Notes: generated by a model not told the origin, from the sequence alone. A stretch of 64,000 bases of DNA from Terebella lapidaria (GCA_949152475.1 OX424567.1:26189402-26253401), one strand, 5' to 3'; counted from the stretch's first letter, positions 36,201-48,690 are shown. Numbers and translations are program-made.

Positions 36201-37003
36201 CATTTCGACACCTTTTTCGGTTAGGCTGTGTCTGAGTCCAGTAGTCCTCAGTGAAAGTGTATAATATTTTACAGTGATTTGAAATATTGGTTACTATATG
36301 AAAATAAAGAAAATAAAAAGGCACTAACTCCATGTCTTTAGCATTCAAGGGGGGGGGGATAAACACCGCCGCTATTAGCATGTAGATATAATCCTACATA
36401 TGTAATAAATATCCACGTGAACGAAAACTATGGTTGCAATGGTGAAAAATTCATGAATACTGCACACTATCCACACACAAATTAAAGAAATGCCACAAAA
36501 CCTGCTAAAAATCTATAATACACAAAATTCCATGTCCTCGGTTTAGGTATACGAACACATATAGGATTGCCATTTAACTCCATTATAACGTTTTATGAGA
36601 GAAATCACTTTCAAAATGTTTCAATTTTCATAAAATTTCAGTATGTTGAAGCAATATATATAACTTACAAAATATTAAAAAATCAGCACATGTTGTTGGA
36701 ACAGATCAAACGCTACAAGCATTTGACTGTTAGCTGCTGACACCTGGCGAATTCCTCAGAAAGCAAACTCCCAGAAAAGGCCGGTTTGTTTATATGTATT
36801 CATGCGCACAGTAACAGCTCCAATCAACATGAAAATTCACATGTACATAGAGGAATACCCATAATACCACTATACAAACCAAAACAGAGACATTTTAAAG
36901 TGATACATGTGCATTTGGAGGAGAAACTGGGAGTTTTTAAATAATATAGTACTTTGATGCCTCATTTTGACCATATATGGAAATCAATACAGGTCCATAA
37001 CCT
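33214..37003 (+). repeat. 1.67-kb tandem duplication, 2.27 copies, nearly identical
   Basis: Copies start at GGTATACGAACACATATAGG at 33214, 34881 and 36546, giving periods of 1667 and 1665 bp. The third copy stops at about 37003 (..GTCCATAACCT). Differences between copies are very few: a G-run length near 34683 versus 36350, and single substitutions such as AGAAAGGGCC versus AGAAAAGGCC. No gene is recognised in the unit, which is AT-rich with a TACCCCGCTGCTTAGCACC block. This is either a recent duplication or an assembly duplication. Confidence 0.95.
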
Positions 37004-37576
37004 CATTCGACACGCGCCGCGTCAACAAGTGCCGCTAAGTATCATAATGCACTCTGCCGGCTTGAAAGCCTCCGTTCCAAAAACGAACGATTCCTTTGCG
37101 AGGACCAATGAAGAGTCATGCTTGTTTTCATACCTAAACATGTACAAATGCTTGAATACGCATGCTCGAACTGATGCTCAGGGTCAGGCTGATTGTACCG
37201 TCATTATGTTGACCCTGGTAGATGCTACATGTGCTATTTTATATAAATACACAGATAGACAACTTCAAGGCTTATGAGTTCGTCTTGTATGAATCAACAC
37301 ATTCCTTGCTAGATGCAATTCATAATCATACACATACCCTCATTGATACTGGTAAAACAGGTGACATCTTCAAACTCTCATGGGAGCTGTTGTCCAGCAT
37401 GTGGGAGTGAGGTAGAATCTAAAACTAAATGAGAATTACTTGTAAGGTGAAGTTTGATTGTGATTCCACCGATCACCCACTGCTGGGTAAGAGATCACAT
37501 CATTTATTCCCACCTATTTTACGTCACTGTTTATGTCAGTGATGGTTCAATTTTGCCCTAATAACGTAAAAACGTC
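37004..37576. other. Intergenic, nothing recognised
   Basis: ORFs are short and show no domain. Follows directly after the truncated third tandem copy. Confidence 0.4.
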
Positions 37577-37820
37577 ATTGGTCGCCGCATCAGCGGCGGC
37601 CTATATCAAATACAAAGTTACTTTAACTTCCGGTGCCGCTTAGCACAGTGCACCTTTTTCCACCTGCCGCTCAGCGCACGAACTGATATTCTAGAACAAA
37701 CATCATTAAATTTTATCAGTTTATTTGACTGACGATCTCACAGCAAGAATTTTGGCCAACGCATTTGTTTCATGCGGCGACCACTTTTGCTACTCTGGAT
37801 CCCTGACGTTTACTTGTCTC
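37577..37820 (+). repeat. 244-bp dispersed repeat (copy 1), partner at 63.2-63.4 kb
   Basis: Matches 63181-63423 in reverse orientation along its length at about 90% by eye. Within it, GGTCGCCGCAT (37580-37590) and ATGCGGCGACC (37772-37782) form an exact 11-bp inverted repeat, but the similarity runs about 38 bp past the second arm. A frame reading LANAFVSCGDHF is preserved in both copies, perhaps by recent common origin rather than selection. Confidence 0.8.
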
Positions 37821-38704
37821 TTAAAGATAATTCGGACAATGACCCTTCGAGATTTTAGCGTGATTCGCCATTTTTTTGTCCAAAAGAAGCTTTGCATCGG
37901 CTGAAACGACCTTTCAGCCCGAGGTATTCATGATATCAATGGAACTTTATGTGGGGTATTGTTGTTTTCCGTCAAACGTGATTGGACAAAAAATGGCGCC
38001 TATCACGTCATTGTCGTAACTCTCTTACTAGACGGCTCTGATTCGGACAGGGCCCACAGGCGCCACCCAGCGAACGATATTACGGCTATATCAAAACGTC
38101 ATGACGTCAGAAAGTGACATAAAATGATCACGCGTAGTAACCAGTAATCTAACGAACTGCGTAAGCCCGGCCTAATGTACATCTGTACATGTAGGCTATG
38201 CAGTAAAACAAATACAGCTTACTAAGTGAATAATACAGTGTGATCTAGGCCTAGTCACGGTGATGAGGAGCACGGTGACGGTAGTCGCCGTAGTCCTATG
38301 AGCATGTTAACGGCGTCACCATACTCACTTCAGCTTAAACATTTACACAATCCACGTCTGGAGCAAATCCTCCACAATTGTAGGCCTAGGGTCTATACGT
38401 TTTGTCGTGTACATTTTTTATTGTTACTATTATGCTGAGCTGTATGAATGTAAATTTTGATTTCAACAACGGGGCGTGGGAAAAGCTCATTCGATAGGTG
38501 GCAGCATTGTAATAGTGGTAAATTTGGCGCCAAATCACTAGGGAATGTCGTCTGTTGCGAACCATGCACGTGGCATTTGGCGCGAAAATTCCGTATGTTT
38601 GGAGTAATACCATGGTGTCCTGATAATAAATAACGTTATGACGTCATTTTACCACTAAAACAGTGCTGCCAGCTGGCGAATAGGCGTTTTTCTGCTCATG
38701 CCCC
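37821..38704. other. Intergenic, nothing recognised
   Basis: No supported gene. TAGGCCTA- and TACATGTA-type words are frequent. Confidence 0.4.
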
Positions 38705-38876
38705 ATTGACATTACGACTGTCATGGTTGAACACCTTTTTTGTGAAGCGTGCACCTCGGACGACGGTGTATGCTTTGAGTTGTTTGTCCGAGGGTATCAC
38801 TATTGTTCGGCAATATCTGTCCGAGGTGCACGCTTCACAATAAAAGGTGTTCAACCATGACCGTCGTAAGGTCAAT
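38705..38876. mobile_element. 172-bp foldback MITE with ~55-bp inverted arms
   Basis: ATTGACATTACGACTGTCAT at the left mirrors ATGACCGTCGTAAGGTCAAT at the right. The arms continue inward through GTTGAACACCTTTT and GTGAAGCGTGCACCTCGGAC. The loop is about 60 nt. No coding capacity and no clear target duplication. Confidence 0.85.
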
Positions 38877-40264
38877 TATTAAGACGCTGAAAGAAAATAA
38901 CAGTGCATTTATGAGCAGGTGACTCGGGGTGAAAATGTAGGAGCACGGTGACGCTAGTGTGAGAGCACGTGACTTTGTCGTTGGTATCATATGTAAGTAA
39001 CGCTCTCATTCACACAATATTGTCGCGACAAACTAGGCCTATGAGTATAAACTGTACTCTTTTACTTATGGGTATAAACTATAGGCTTTCACCGAAACAA
39101 AATTTATCGTGAGAGCACCAGGCGGCATGTTAGGCTATCCGTTTTGAGATGTGTGCCGTGTAACAATTACAACCCTTGAGATTGGGTACCGTGCTTGCAA
39201 TGGAGTTCAGCTCGCAATATATGTACTAGCATGAAAGTCCAGCAATAGAGTCACGAATTAGGGAACAGCTATTTAATAATAACCCACACGAAAAACTGAT
39301 AAATTTTCAATAGTAGATGGTGAGCCGATGTTCCGACCCAAACACTCTTAACAATGACAGGCCTATAACAGGCCTATATTGAGTTCTAACTTTAACAAAA
39401 AAAAAGACCTGTGCTGCCGACGTAGGCATAATAGTTCTGATGATCACAAAAGTTGTGACACCCGCATACAATCATAACCTGGGGTGTAAAAGGTACAACC
39501 ACATGTTCGGACATTTGAGCCTGATAAAGTGTACGTAGGCCTACATGTACACTCCAGAAATTGTTGGAAATTCAAGTCAATGATTGCACTTGTAGATGAA
39601 AATCTACCTTGGTTTCTGTAGTATCACAAAAATTTGCGTTGTTAATCGACATGACACAGATATTCGTTTGGAATTCAATGTTATTTTGTTGTAGTAGTTG
39701 ACAATAGTATGCACTGCTGCCATAAAATCGTGAAATCAGTGCAAATACCTGCTTCCGATATCGTCCTCCTCTGGAACATCGATTACTCACCATGATTGCG
39801 AAAAAAACGTAAAGACGTATTCCTGGCGGTCACAAGAAATTTCCCGCCAAAATGGGGCTAATTGGTTCATTTTTCACCAATAATTTGTCAATATCTCAAA
39901 ACTTAATTCGGTGACCTATATTTTTTATTTTCTCTACACGTGTATTTTTCAAAGATGTAAATCATATAAAAAAATCAGTGAAATCTGACGACTGATTTTT
40001 TTTCTATTGCATTAAGAATGATCGAAATTTGCATTTGCCCATTCACTCCCATTATAAAATTAATACAAAACACATGTTTAAAACGCTGTCATAACTCGAA
40101 AACTAATTCGGTGACATATTTTTTTTTCCGCCTATCATCCCAGTTCTACTTCATACATAAAATGACGAATTTTGAAAAAATTCTGACGAGAATTTAGTTT
40201 TGTACGAATTATCTTTAAGCAGCAATGGGTGATCGATACAATCACATCCAAAGTTCCTCACATT
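38877..40264. other. Intergenic, nothing recognised
   Basis: AT-rich with no supported exon, RNA gene or tandem repeat. Confidence 0.4.
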
Positions 40265-41835
40265 ACAGGTGAGGGACCGGTCATTATTCATCAGATGGGG
40301 AGGGGGGGGGGGGGTAGAAACTGGGGGACATGTAGTCACACAAACTGGAGTCACACTTTCATTTTCAACATTATTGGGGGAGGGGGGTCATACATTTATT
40401 TTCAATGGAAACTGGGGGGGGGGGGGGAGGGGGTCGGAGTTTGAATTTCAGTTAATTTGAGAAAATCTGTATGTTGAATTAGTGAATTAGGTGAGAACAA
40501 TCCATTCAACACCGAATGATGGTTCACTGGTGTATACAATAGGTGGAATCCATCCTTTTGTCACATTATCAGTGGAACTGTAGTTCCGCCGAAATTTGAT
40601 CCTAGAAAGGACAATCCAGGAACACCCAAAATCAGGAGATGTCGTAATACACGTGAATCGACATCCGCTCACAACCCCCCCCCCCCCCCCCCCCCCAGAC
40701 TGAAACACTGTCACCAAGGATCAAATGTGAGCCTTCAGTAGAACACAGCAGTACTGCAATCGAATACGGTGTCAGCCAGGATGATCAACATGCAGAGCAC
40801 TGTCACAGACTAACCATGGATCACCCGGCCCATACCATGCTAACCAACATGTCATAACATCCACAGACCAAAACCACAGACCGACTTTCCACTCAACACG
40901 TTGCCAACACAGGAACACGGGCCACGGATGATATTCCTCGATGAGCTCAGGAACAAAACATGGACCTTTCCACCCAGGATTGCAAAATAGTCCTGGATCG
41001 TCCCGGATGACGATATAGTGAATCTGATGTACCTGTCTTTCTTGGTGGGCAGGACATTGATAGACAATCGCGGATCATCTAGGAACATTATGAACACATC
41101 ATGGAGCCAACACAGATTTGATTCAAGGCCGGAAAAGTACCAGTCCAGGATGGCCTGATTCATCAATGATATTTGGAGGAGTCAAAATTCTTCCGAGTTC
41201 GCTCTGGGATCCAGCTAGTCTGTAAAGAAGAAATAAGATTCATGGATTTTTCCATTCCTTCTGCAAATTTCAGAGTCAATGAATGAACTGAATGACCTTC
41301 AACCCAGGTATCGAGTGTTTCAAGAGGGCTTGGAAAAGTGGGGTTTGGAGTGAAAAAAAGATTCCAGTATTCTGGGGAACGTGATCCTAGACATAGATGT
41401 CTTGGGGATGTTTTGGTTCTTGCCCTCAACATCCAATCAACCAATATAATATGCCCACAAATAATAACTGAATCAGTTGTAATGGCATTCACACTTGAAG
41501 CAATGGACATGGTGAACGAAGACCACAAATTCATAATATCCACTGACGTTATAGAATAAAAAAAATTTGCGACAAAATTTTTTTAATAGAAATCTGTAAA
41601 CACAGCAGTAAAGTATCATGTATGATACTGGCTCATTATAAGTGTCATCAATTGTGTATTATGGCCTTGTATACGTACATGGGGATAGGGGGGGTCACTC
41701 TTTCATTATTTATCTTGGTGGGGGGGGGGGGGGGGTCATACATTATTTTTCGATATCGGTGGGGGTGAAACTTTGAAAACTCATTTCAACCCCCCCCCCC
41801 CCCCCCCCCCCCCACCCCGAAAAATAATGACCGAC
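40265..41835 (-). mobile_element. Unclassified ~1.57-kb element with GGTCATTA ends, copy 2
   Basis: The left end ACCGGTCATTATTCATCAGA and the right end AAAATAATGACCGACCG (reverse complement CGGTCGGTCATTATTTT) form short inverted ends. Each is followed inward by G/C-rich homopolymer tracts, including 22 C at 40675-40696 and 24 C at 41790-41813. The interior is similar to 31.57-32.99 kb. Two adjoining minus frames (41163-41543 and 40852-41166) read like protein (for example VFIMFLDDPRLSINVLP) but match nothing I know. It is broken. Class unknown. Confidence 0.55.
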
Positions 41836-42826
41836 CGATAAATCTCGTTTAATTTTAACTTCAAGGAATTGGAATAGCGTACGGTCATGCCTGGTCATGT
41901 AAACACAACTTATACATCATCAAAAGTCGCTGATATTAATTAAATATGAATGAGGGCATAATAAATTCAAAATGTGATCATTACAATAGCTTTTTGCACT
42001 GTGAATTGAAAAGCAGAAATGTTAAGCACCGTAATCAGCAGAAAACAGCAACTGGATCATTCAAACTAATAGCACTCCTATCCGGTGTCTTATTATTTAT
42101 TTCCGGATATTCACCATATTTATTAATGAAAAGATGTATCTATACAAAAAAAACACAACAAAGGACGCGAAGGCTGAACAAGCACGTTACACAGTGCTTG
42201 TGTGAGAGGCATTCAATACTCCCGATATCTGGGGAAGCCATGGAACACGGGTCGACACTATTCAATGTGCCAAACAGTTTGTCAAAAAGAAGCAGAACGA
42301 TATTGGGTGGAGTCGCTGAAATCAGCTTGTTGGAATATTCCAAAAACAAATCCAGTTAAGACTGATTACGTCCCAAACATGTGCGTGAAGTGGTCGGAAT
42401 CCGGACAAACGATTGGGTATCCTCATGTGAAAATTGTAGGTTCTGGTACACATGGTATGTAAGCAACAAAAACACGAGACTACTTGTAAACCATTACGAT
42501 GTCATTGAGCGTGATGGATGGGTCCAGGTATTGTTTCATAAGCATGACACACGATATTGTAAGAACATTGTTTGCATCAATCAGTCTGACACAACGGTCT
42601 GAAGATTGTTCATCAAATTGCTCTCGACGGACTTTTGATAAACACCGGCGATGCTTCTTAAACATACACGTGTTGGTCAACTATTATCAGATATTACCAC
42701 TCAGTCCATCTCGTCACAATAAAGTAGCACCACTATTGGCTTATGAGAGAATTCAGTGTATTATGTCCTCAAGCAGGTGGTCGGCGTTTTGGCACCCGGT
42801 GAAGCAATGTTTTGTACAGTGGTCAG
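41836..42826. other. Region 3' of the 121-aa membrane-protein gene, no gene assigned
   Basis: Overlapping plus frames at about 41946-42602 are open in pieces (one with a hydrophobic stretch near 42060-42130) but shift frame and show no known domain. AATAAA-type signals on the minus strand (TTTATT at 42096-42101) could serve the gene upstream, at about 730 bp from its stop. Confidence 0.35.
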
Positions 42827-43559
42827 TCATTTTGCGGCTGGCGAAGCCTTGCTCTCTGCAGTGGTCGGGGCGCTGGATGTAGCTCCAGTCTGTGGTTTGA
42901 GAACAGGTGAGATCCTCGTCTGAACACTGGAAGAAGGTAGGATGGAGGTGATTCGACCGGACTCCGGGTCCTCCTCACTGGGCACGGTGCCCTTAGCCAG
43001 TCGCCATTCCATGGGTCCGTGTGATTTTCGCTTCTTCCTGGAGTGTTATGTTCATTGCATTTATTTTAAATCAAACTGCCAAACAGATTAAAAACAATCA
43101 AACTCACTCATAAAATTGGGCAATGCCCTTAGAGAGTTCTCTAAATCTGTGCGTGTGATAACTGTAGTTGTCTTACTTTTCAAAGTAGTAATTCACAGCT
43201 CCCAGAACAATGCTGATGAGTGCTAGTATCCCAATCGCCACGTACCACGCCCCAGCTGTATCAGGAAAATGCATAGAAAGATCAGTAAAGATACGAGAAG
43301 CCGCTCGTGTTTGTGAGTGCTGGCGATTACATACATACCAGTGGTCAAGCCAGGTTTTGTGGCTAGCTGTTCAACTTCCGTCGCTATTGTCGACACTGCA
43401 AATAATATTTCACTGCTCTGAGTAACACTCCTGTATTTATCCATTGTTTTCAGAGTAACAAAGTAACCTAGATGGATATATCATGCAACTTTGGAACCAA
43501 AAAACAGCTTTATAAATATTTCTGATATGTTTTGCCTTACTTGCTGTACCGCTCTCCAT
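42827..43559 (-). CDS. Small single-pass membrane protein (4 exons, 121 aa)
   Basis: Exons on the minus strand: 43559-43541, 43395-43339, 43255-43177 and 43037-42827 (stop), lengths 19, 57, 79 and 211 nt. Donors are GTAAGG, GTATGT and GTAAGA; acceptors are TTGCAG, TACAG and TCCAG. Phases 1, 1 and 2 agree at all three joins, and the ORF is 366 nt including the stop. The ATG has a strong context (ACAAGATGG). Residues 1-25 are polar (MESGTAMSTIATEVEQL...). A helix follows at about 27-46 (GAWYVAIGILALISIVLGAV), then NYYFEKKKRK, a basic stop-transfer that predicts N-out/C-in topology without a signal peptide, then a Pro/Ser/Thr-rich 60-residue tail ending ASPAAK. I do not recognise the family. The consistent splicing of four tiny exons makes chance unlikely. 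Confidence 0.75.
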
Positions 43560-44019
43560 CTTGTCCAAGGGTAAGTTCTCTGAAATCAGCCGGAATAAAA
43601 TCGATACAGCTCTTATACTCGCCCATTCGGAGGACCGACATCCGAGATGCACGTTGTGTGATTTTTCAATTTATGTTCATGGATGACACGTGTTTTCAAA
43701 TCTTTCCTCCATTCAATATCAAAGGAGCTTGAAAATTTCATTGTTTATCACCATAAACCAACGGGGTGTTTCACTTCTTCAATAGGTATTTTCGGTCGCA
43801 CCTATCATAAACCGTACTTGAACTCTGTGTGTGCAAATTACAAGGTCCGTGAATACACGCGTACCCTAAGGCGTGGTAACGTTTTTTATTGACGACGGTT
43901 TCTATCTTATTGCGATGGTGTATGGTTCCAAGGTCTTTTAAACTATGTCAACGCATACTATGTGACGTATGTAATCACTAGTTTGGGTGCTGGGAGAACT
44001 TACTTGTACACTTGTACCA
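43560..44019. promoter_or_regulatory. Upstream region of the 121-aa gene
   Basis: The putative promoter side of the minus-strand gene starting at 43559. No TATA box or other element could be fixed. Otherwise nothing recognised. Confidence 0.2.
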
Positions 44020-45212
44020 CGTAATAGGGAGTTTGTCGGTCCTCCTCTGGAGGAGTCTGGATTTATCCTGATCTGAACATGTTCCAGATAAGGCCCACCA
44101 ACCTCTGTATTACATCGTCCCGATTGGAACTGCCGAAATCTTTATTACACCGTCCGAGTAAGGCCTGTCAAAATCTGTATCACATACAGTAAAACTTCTA
44201 ATAGACGCCGGGTTTCTAATAGACGCCTGGTTCTAATAGACGCCTGGGTTCAAGTATACTGAAATTAATAGACGCCGGGTCTACATACATTGTACATAGC
44301 AACGTATATACTAATATCAACAACGTCAACACGTCCCAGCCGGGAATTTCCAGTTTTTAAAATATAAACTGTCACAGGCCTCGCCAATTCCAATAAACGC
44401 CAGGTCCAGGCAACGACTGAAATCAATAAAGGCCGGGTTCTAATAAACGCCGGGTCTAGAGTGTAACTGAAATCAATAGACGCACGGGCTTCTATTAGAA
44501 GTTTTGCGGTTGTCCCGGTAAGGACCATCAACCTCTGTATTTCATATTTGAGGTGAAGTTTGTCAATCTCTGCAGTACATTGTTCAGGTAAAGTCTTCAA
44601 AGCCTGTAATGAATAGCCAAGGGCAGGAGAGTCGAATCTATAGTTCAAGAAGCGCTGTCAAAATCTGTATTACATACTAAAGATAAGGACTGTTAAACTC
44701 AGTATTAGATACTTAAAATTAAAAACGCTGAATCTGTCTTACATTCCAAAGATAAAAACTGTCTATCTGTATTACAAACTTAAGTTGAGGAAGGTAAAGT
44801 CTCTATTCAATACTAAAGGTAAGGAATGTCAAAATTTGTCAAAGATAAAGGGCGCAAAATCTTTATTTACATACTAAAGATAAGGAAAGGACTGTCAAAA
44901 TCTGTAGTACATACCTAAAAATAAGGAACGCCAATTCTGTATTACATAGGTTACAAAATGAGGACTGCCAAAATGTGTACTACATACTCAAAGTTAGAGC
45001 AGGCCAATTCTATATTGCATAATAAATTATAGACACTCAAAATTTGTATTACGTACTTAAAGATGAGGAACACCAAATCTGTGTTACTAATGTGTATTAT
45101 GCATAAGGAACTGTATATTCTGTAGTACATATGCCATGTTAGGAAAGTCAAAGTTTTATAACATAGTAAAGATTTTCATACCCTATATTAAATAGCTCAG
45201 ACAAGGATAACT
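44020..45212. repeat. Decayed ~35-40-bp minisatellite, left segment
   Basis: Repeats of the type AAGGACTGTCAAAATCTGTA then TTACATACTAAAGAT recur through the region with heavy divergence. The same motif resumes at 49320-49440 after the 4.1-kb insertion, so one array has been split. A 315-bp MITE is also inserted at 44191-44505. Confidence 0.7.
44191..44505. mobile_element. 315-bp MITE made of TAATAGACGCC repeats
   Basis: Exact 15-bp inverted ends AAAACTTCTAATAGA (44191-44205) and TCTATTAGAAGTTTT (44491-44505). Just inside each end lie several copies of TCTAATAGACGCCGGG-like words, in direct orientation at the left and with AATCAATA(G/A)A(C/G)G variants at the right. It sits inside the surrounding minisatellite. 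No coding capacity. Confidence 0.8.
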
Positions 45213-46129
45213 AAAAAATAGCATAAGTGCTAAGATATGTTACCAGACAATGGTAAATTGACAAAATCTAAGAAATCTCAACTGAGTGATCATCTTGAGG
45301 TTTCGATGTCATTAGAATATCAGTTGGTGTGGACTCTCCGATGATATCAATAAACAAAGTTTCAAAAAAATTCTTCAAGCGATCTCAGAGGAAGAAAGAT
45401 GTCTGGAATATGAAAAGTACAGAATGGGATGTTTTTGTCGACCACCATTACGAAAAAAAACGCAAAAATAAACAAACTGGAAAATATATCCCTCTTGATG
45501 TATTCTTTAACATTTTGTTCTAAATTCCAGGAATGTATGACCGTAGGCCTAAAGATATAAAAAAAATCCCATTTTGAGTAATGACATTTTCCAAAGTTAG
45601 AATAATTTGCTAGGAAAAAAATGAAAAAAAATGCAAAATTCGAAAAAAAAGTCAGTTTGTGGGGACCTTCCCTTAGTATCATCATACAATGTCTGAAGAT
45701 TCCATCAAGTGGTTTCGGAGGAGAAGACGTTTGAATATTGCGAAATCCAAAGCTAGGCAATTTGTCGACTTTTTTTTCGAAATTTGCCGTCATTTTGAAA
45801 ATATTGCGAGCATTCCACATAAAATGTACCTCATTCATGCAATATCCTTCATGTGACCAGGTGATATATTGAAGTCGCATAATCATAATGCACCAAGTTT
45901 TGTATATATGTTAGTGTTTCACGATCTTTGTTCAGTCATTTTACTTTCCCATGTTTTGCTGCTTCGTGACTCAATTTGTAACATCCGGCACTGCAATGAT
46001 TGTTTCGACCAGGAGAATCACGCGAAGCTCGAATATCTCAGAAAATTGGCTGTTTGTCGTGCCAAAGTCAGAGTTCAAGTAATAATATTGTTGTGAAATG
46101 GAAGCCAAGATCCCGTAGATGATTTTAGG

Positions 46130-46460
46130 TGTAACGTTGTCTATTTACAAATTAGAATCATATGTTAGAGCCTGAACGAAGGCGAAGTATTCGTAGACAC
46201 GTGTGGCCCATTTTGATTTAAATGGCGACCGGCATAGTTAACTTCCGGCAAGGTGTCATGGCCGAAGAAACTCTGAATATTTGTATACACGTTATCCTAG
46301 GTTATTCGAATGAGTTGTGTGCAATTTGAAGTACTGAGCTGTAATGATTTTAGATTTTTTAGTAACGTTGTCTATCAACAGTTTAGAATCATATGTGTTA
46401 GAGCCTAAACGAAGTATTCGTAGACACATGTGGCCCATTTTGATTTAAATGGCGAATGTT
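46130..46460 (+). repeat. ~110-bp direct repeat pair
   Basis: GTAACGTTGTCTAT followed by TTAGAATCATATG, GTTAGAGCCT and TGGCCCATTTTGATTTAAAT occurs at about 46130-46245 and again at about 46361-46452. It is part of the interior of the 4.1-kb element. Confidence 0.8.
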
Positions 46461-46760
46461 ATAGTATTGTTTTGTATTGTATTGTATTTTATTCGAGATG
46501 TGCTTTATAAATGTATATAACATAATCATTCAAAATAAGACAAGAATATAGGACACATCCCAGTTGTTCAAGAAAGCGGAACTTGTACCCGAGGGCTGTG
46601 AACACCTGTGATTAAAACCAGTCACCTCGCACCATAAACACCACAAACATCATATCATTTACAATAAATCGTTTTTCCTTCCAGTCCCTCTGATATACAT
46701 AAACATCATATTGCTCTGTATTTACATACATACTTATACTGTATATACAAATTTTTACTC
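46460..46760 (-). mobile_element. Possible truncated retroposon with (ATACA)n-type tail
   Basis: On the minus strand the sequence ends AATAAAATACAATACAATAC, a simple-repeat tail like those of many LINE/SINE copies, preceded by about 250 bp of apparently non-coding body. Neither an ORF nor a target duplication was found. Low confidence. Confidence 0.3.
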
Positions 46761-48589
46761 TTTGATAGTTTCACTGATATTCACACACACCTACACCCCC
46801 TCCTCCCAAACACACACATATCAACCCCCATACAACTCTCACACAAACATCTACTGTACCCATCCCGATAGGACTGAAGCGCTGAGGTAATGGCTCGGCC
46901 CCCTTCTAATTTTGTCAAAATCTGATGAAAATGGTTGCCATGGCAACCGGAGAAATGGAAATATCATTATTGGCTATAGCTCCTGTTCTAATAAATATGA
47001 CCGATGCTCTTCACACCAAAACTCTCCATCATCGCCCAAGGTCGAAAATTTTGGGGTCACGATTTTACGACTTTTGGGTGTTCTGAAATTCAAGGCCTTG
47101 TTGTGAGACCAGTTTTCAATATTTTAAAACGGTTTTCATCCAGGAGATGTATCTTGATAATAGAAACAATTCTGTGAAGTTTTACAGCTCAATATCAAGC
47201 GACAAGTTCAAGGTCACAGAAAAGGTCAAAATCAAAAAGTTGCATTAACTCTGTTTACACTCATGAATATTTTCCTCTGATAATTTCGTATTTTTCTGTA
47301 GTCAATTCCCCATCTTTTGCTTCATAAACAATGGCCGTATGATCACAATTCCCTATTTTCGCCCAAGGTCGAATATGTAAGGGTCATCAGCTGAAGTCAC
47401 CGATTCGTAATATTTCAAGTGGTAGTAATTCCAAAGTCACTGAAGATATTCCATAGAATATTGAACATAAAGTATGCAGTATAAAAGTGAGAAAGTTGGC
47501 AAAGTTTGAGAAGTCAGTGTTCAGAATTCAGGTTTATTCTCCCATTATTTTTATATTTTTGCTATGACCAATTCGGGACCATTTGATATATGAACAATGG
47601 TCGTACGACCAAAATCCTCAATTATCGCCCAAGTAGGAAATGTAAGGGTCATCAGGTTTAAGGGTCATCAGTAACCAAATCTGAAGGGGCGAGGGTCTGC
47701 AATCTCTGATTGTCTCGTTATTTTTGTTTACAAGTTGTTATTATAAAATATAAAAATTAAACTTTAGAAGTTAATTCTTCTGTACACAATCTACCTAGTT
47801 TACATAATTATTTTGGTGTCAGAAGTGGGATGCCTTGTATTCCTTCGGGATGTGGCACAGGAAGGACTGAGGATCTCCTGAGGTTGGAGCAGAATGTCTT
47901 GAAACGCTCCTCACCTCGGGACGAAGTTTTCCCCTAATATATGGGCCACCATGGTATTTTGGTTCAAACCTTCTATTCAGAAGATTTTACTGTAAATTTT
48001 AAAGATAAAAAAATTCCAATTATCAATAATTGGCATCTTTTCAAAGTTAAATAATTCACCGAGAAAAATTAAAGGAGAAATTCAAAATTGTAAAAAAAAA
48101 AAATCAGTTTGTGGGGATAATCCCATAGTATCAACAAACAAAGTTTTTCGGAGGATTCCTTCAAGTGGTCTCGGAGGGGAAGACGTTTGACTATTGTTCA
48201 AGATGTTTGAATATGTCCGAAATGGGGCAATTTACGAGGAAAATGGTCGCCGTTTTGAAAACAATGCGAAAATTAATTAATGCGTTCTTTTGCAATATTT
48301 CTCAGTATTACGGTTCAAAACCGGTTAAAAACTTGAGAAAGGTTTGAATGTAAATTTTAAAGATAAAAAATCCAATAATCAATTATTGGCATTTTGAAAA
48401 AAAAAAATTACCGAAAATGATTAAAAGAGAAATTCCAAATTCTAAAATGATCAGTTTGTGGGGATTAGTTTTTTGTATAATTTGTTTATACTATCACATA
48501 GTATATACATACAAAGCTTGAGAAGATTTCAGCGAGAGTTATCGTCGGAGAAAACTTTTTATTAATATATACTACTAAGAATCCCGAAG

Positions 48590-48690
48590 TTGTCATTGGT
48601 TAAAAGCTGGTCACGTGTCTTTGCAATACATATTCACCAGACCAGCCGATCGGTCTGGTCTGGTCATATTCACCGATCGGTCCATATCAC
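48590..48690. repeat. Near-palindrome CCAGACCAGCCGATCGGTCTGG
   Basis: Around 48640-48668 the sequence is almost its own reverse complement (CCAGACCAGC/CGATCG/GTCTGGTCTGG). It is followed by a second CCGATCGGTC. It lies inside the 4.1-kb element. Confidence 0.7.

Noticed and set aside
41946-42602. Possible gene with a hydrophobic segment on the plus strand
   Set aside because: The open pieces shift between frames, no splice sites join them, and nothing resembles a known family.
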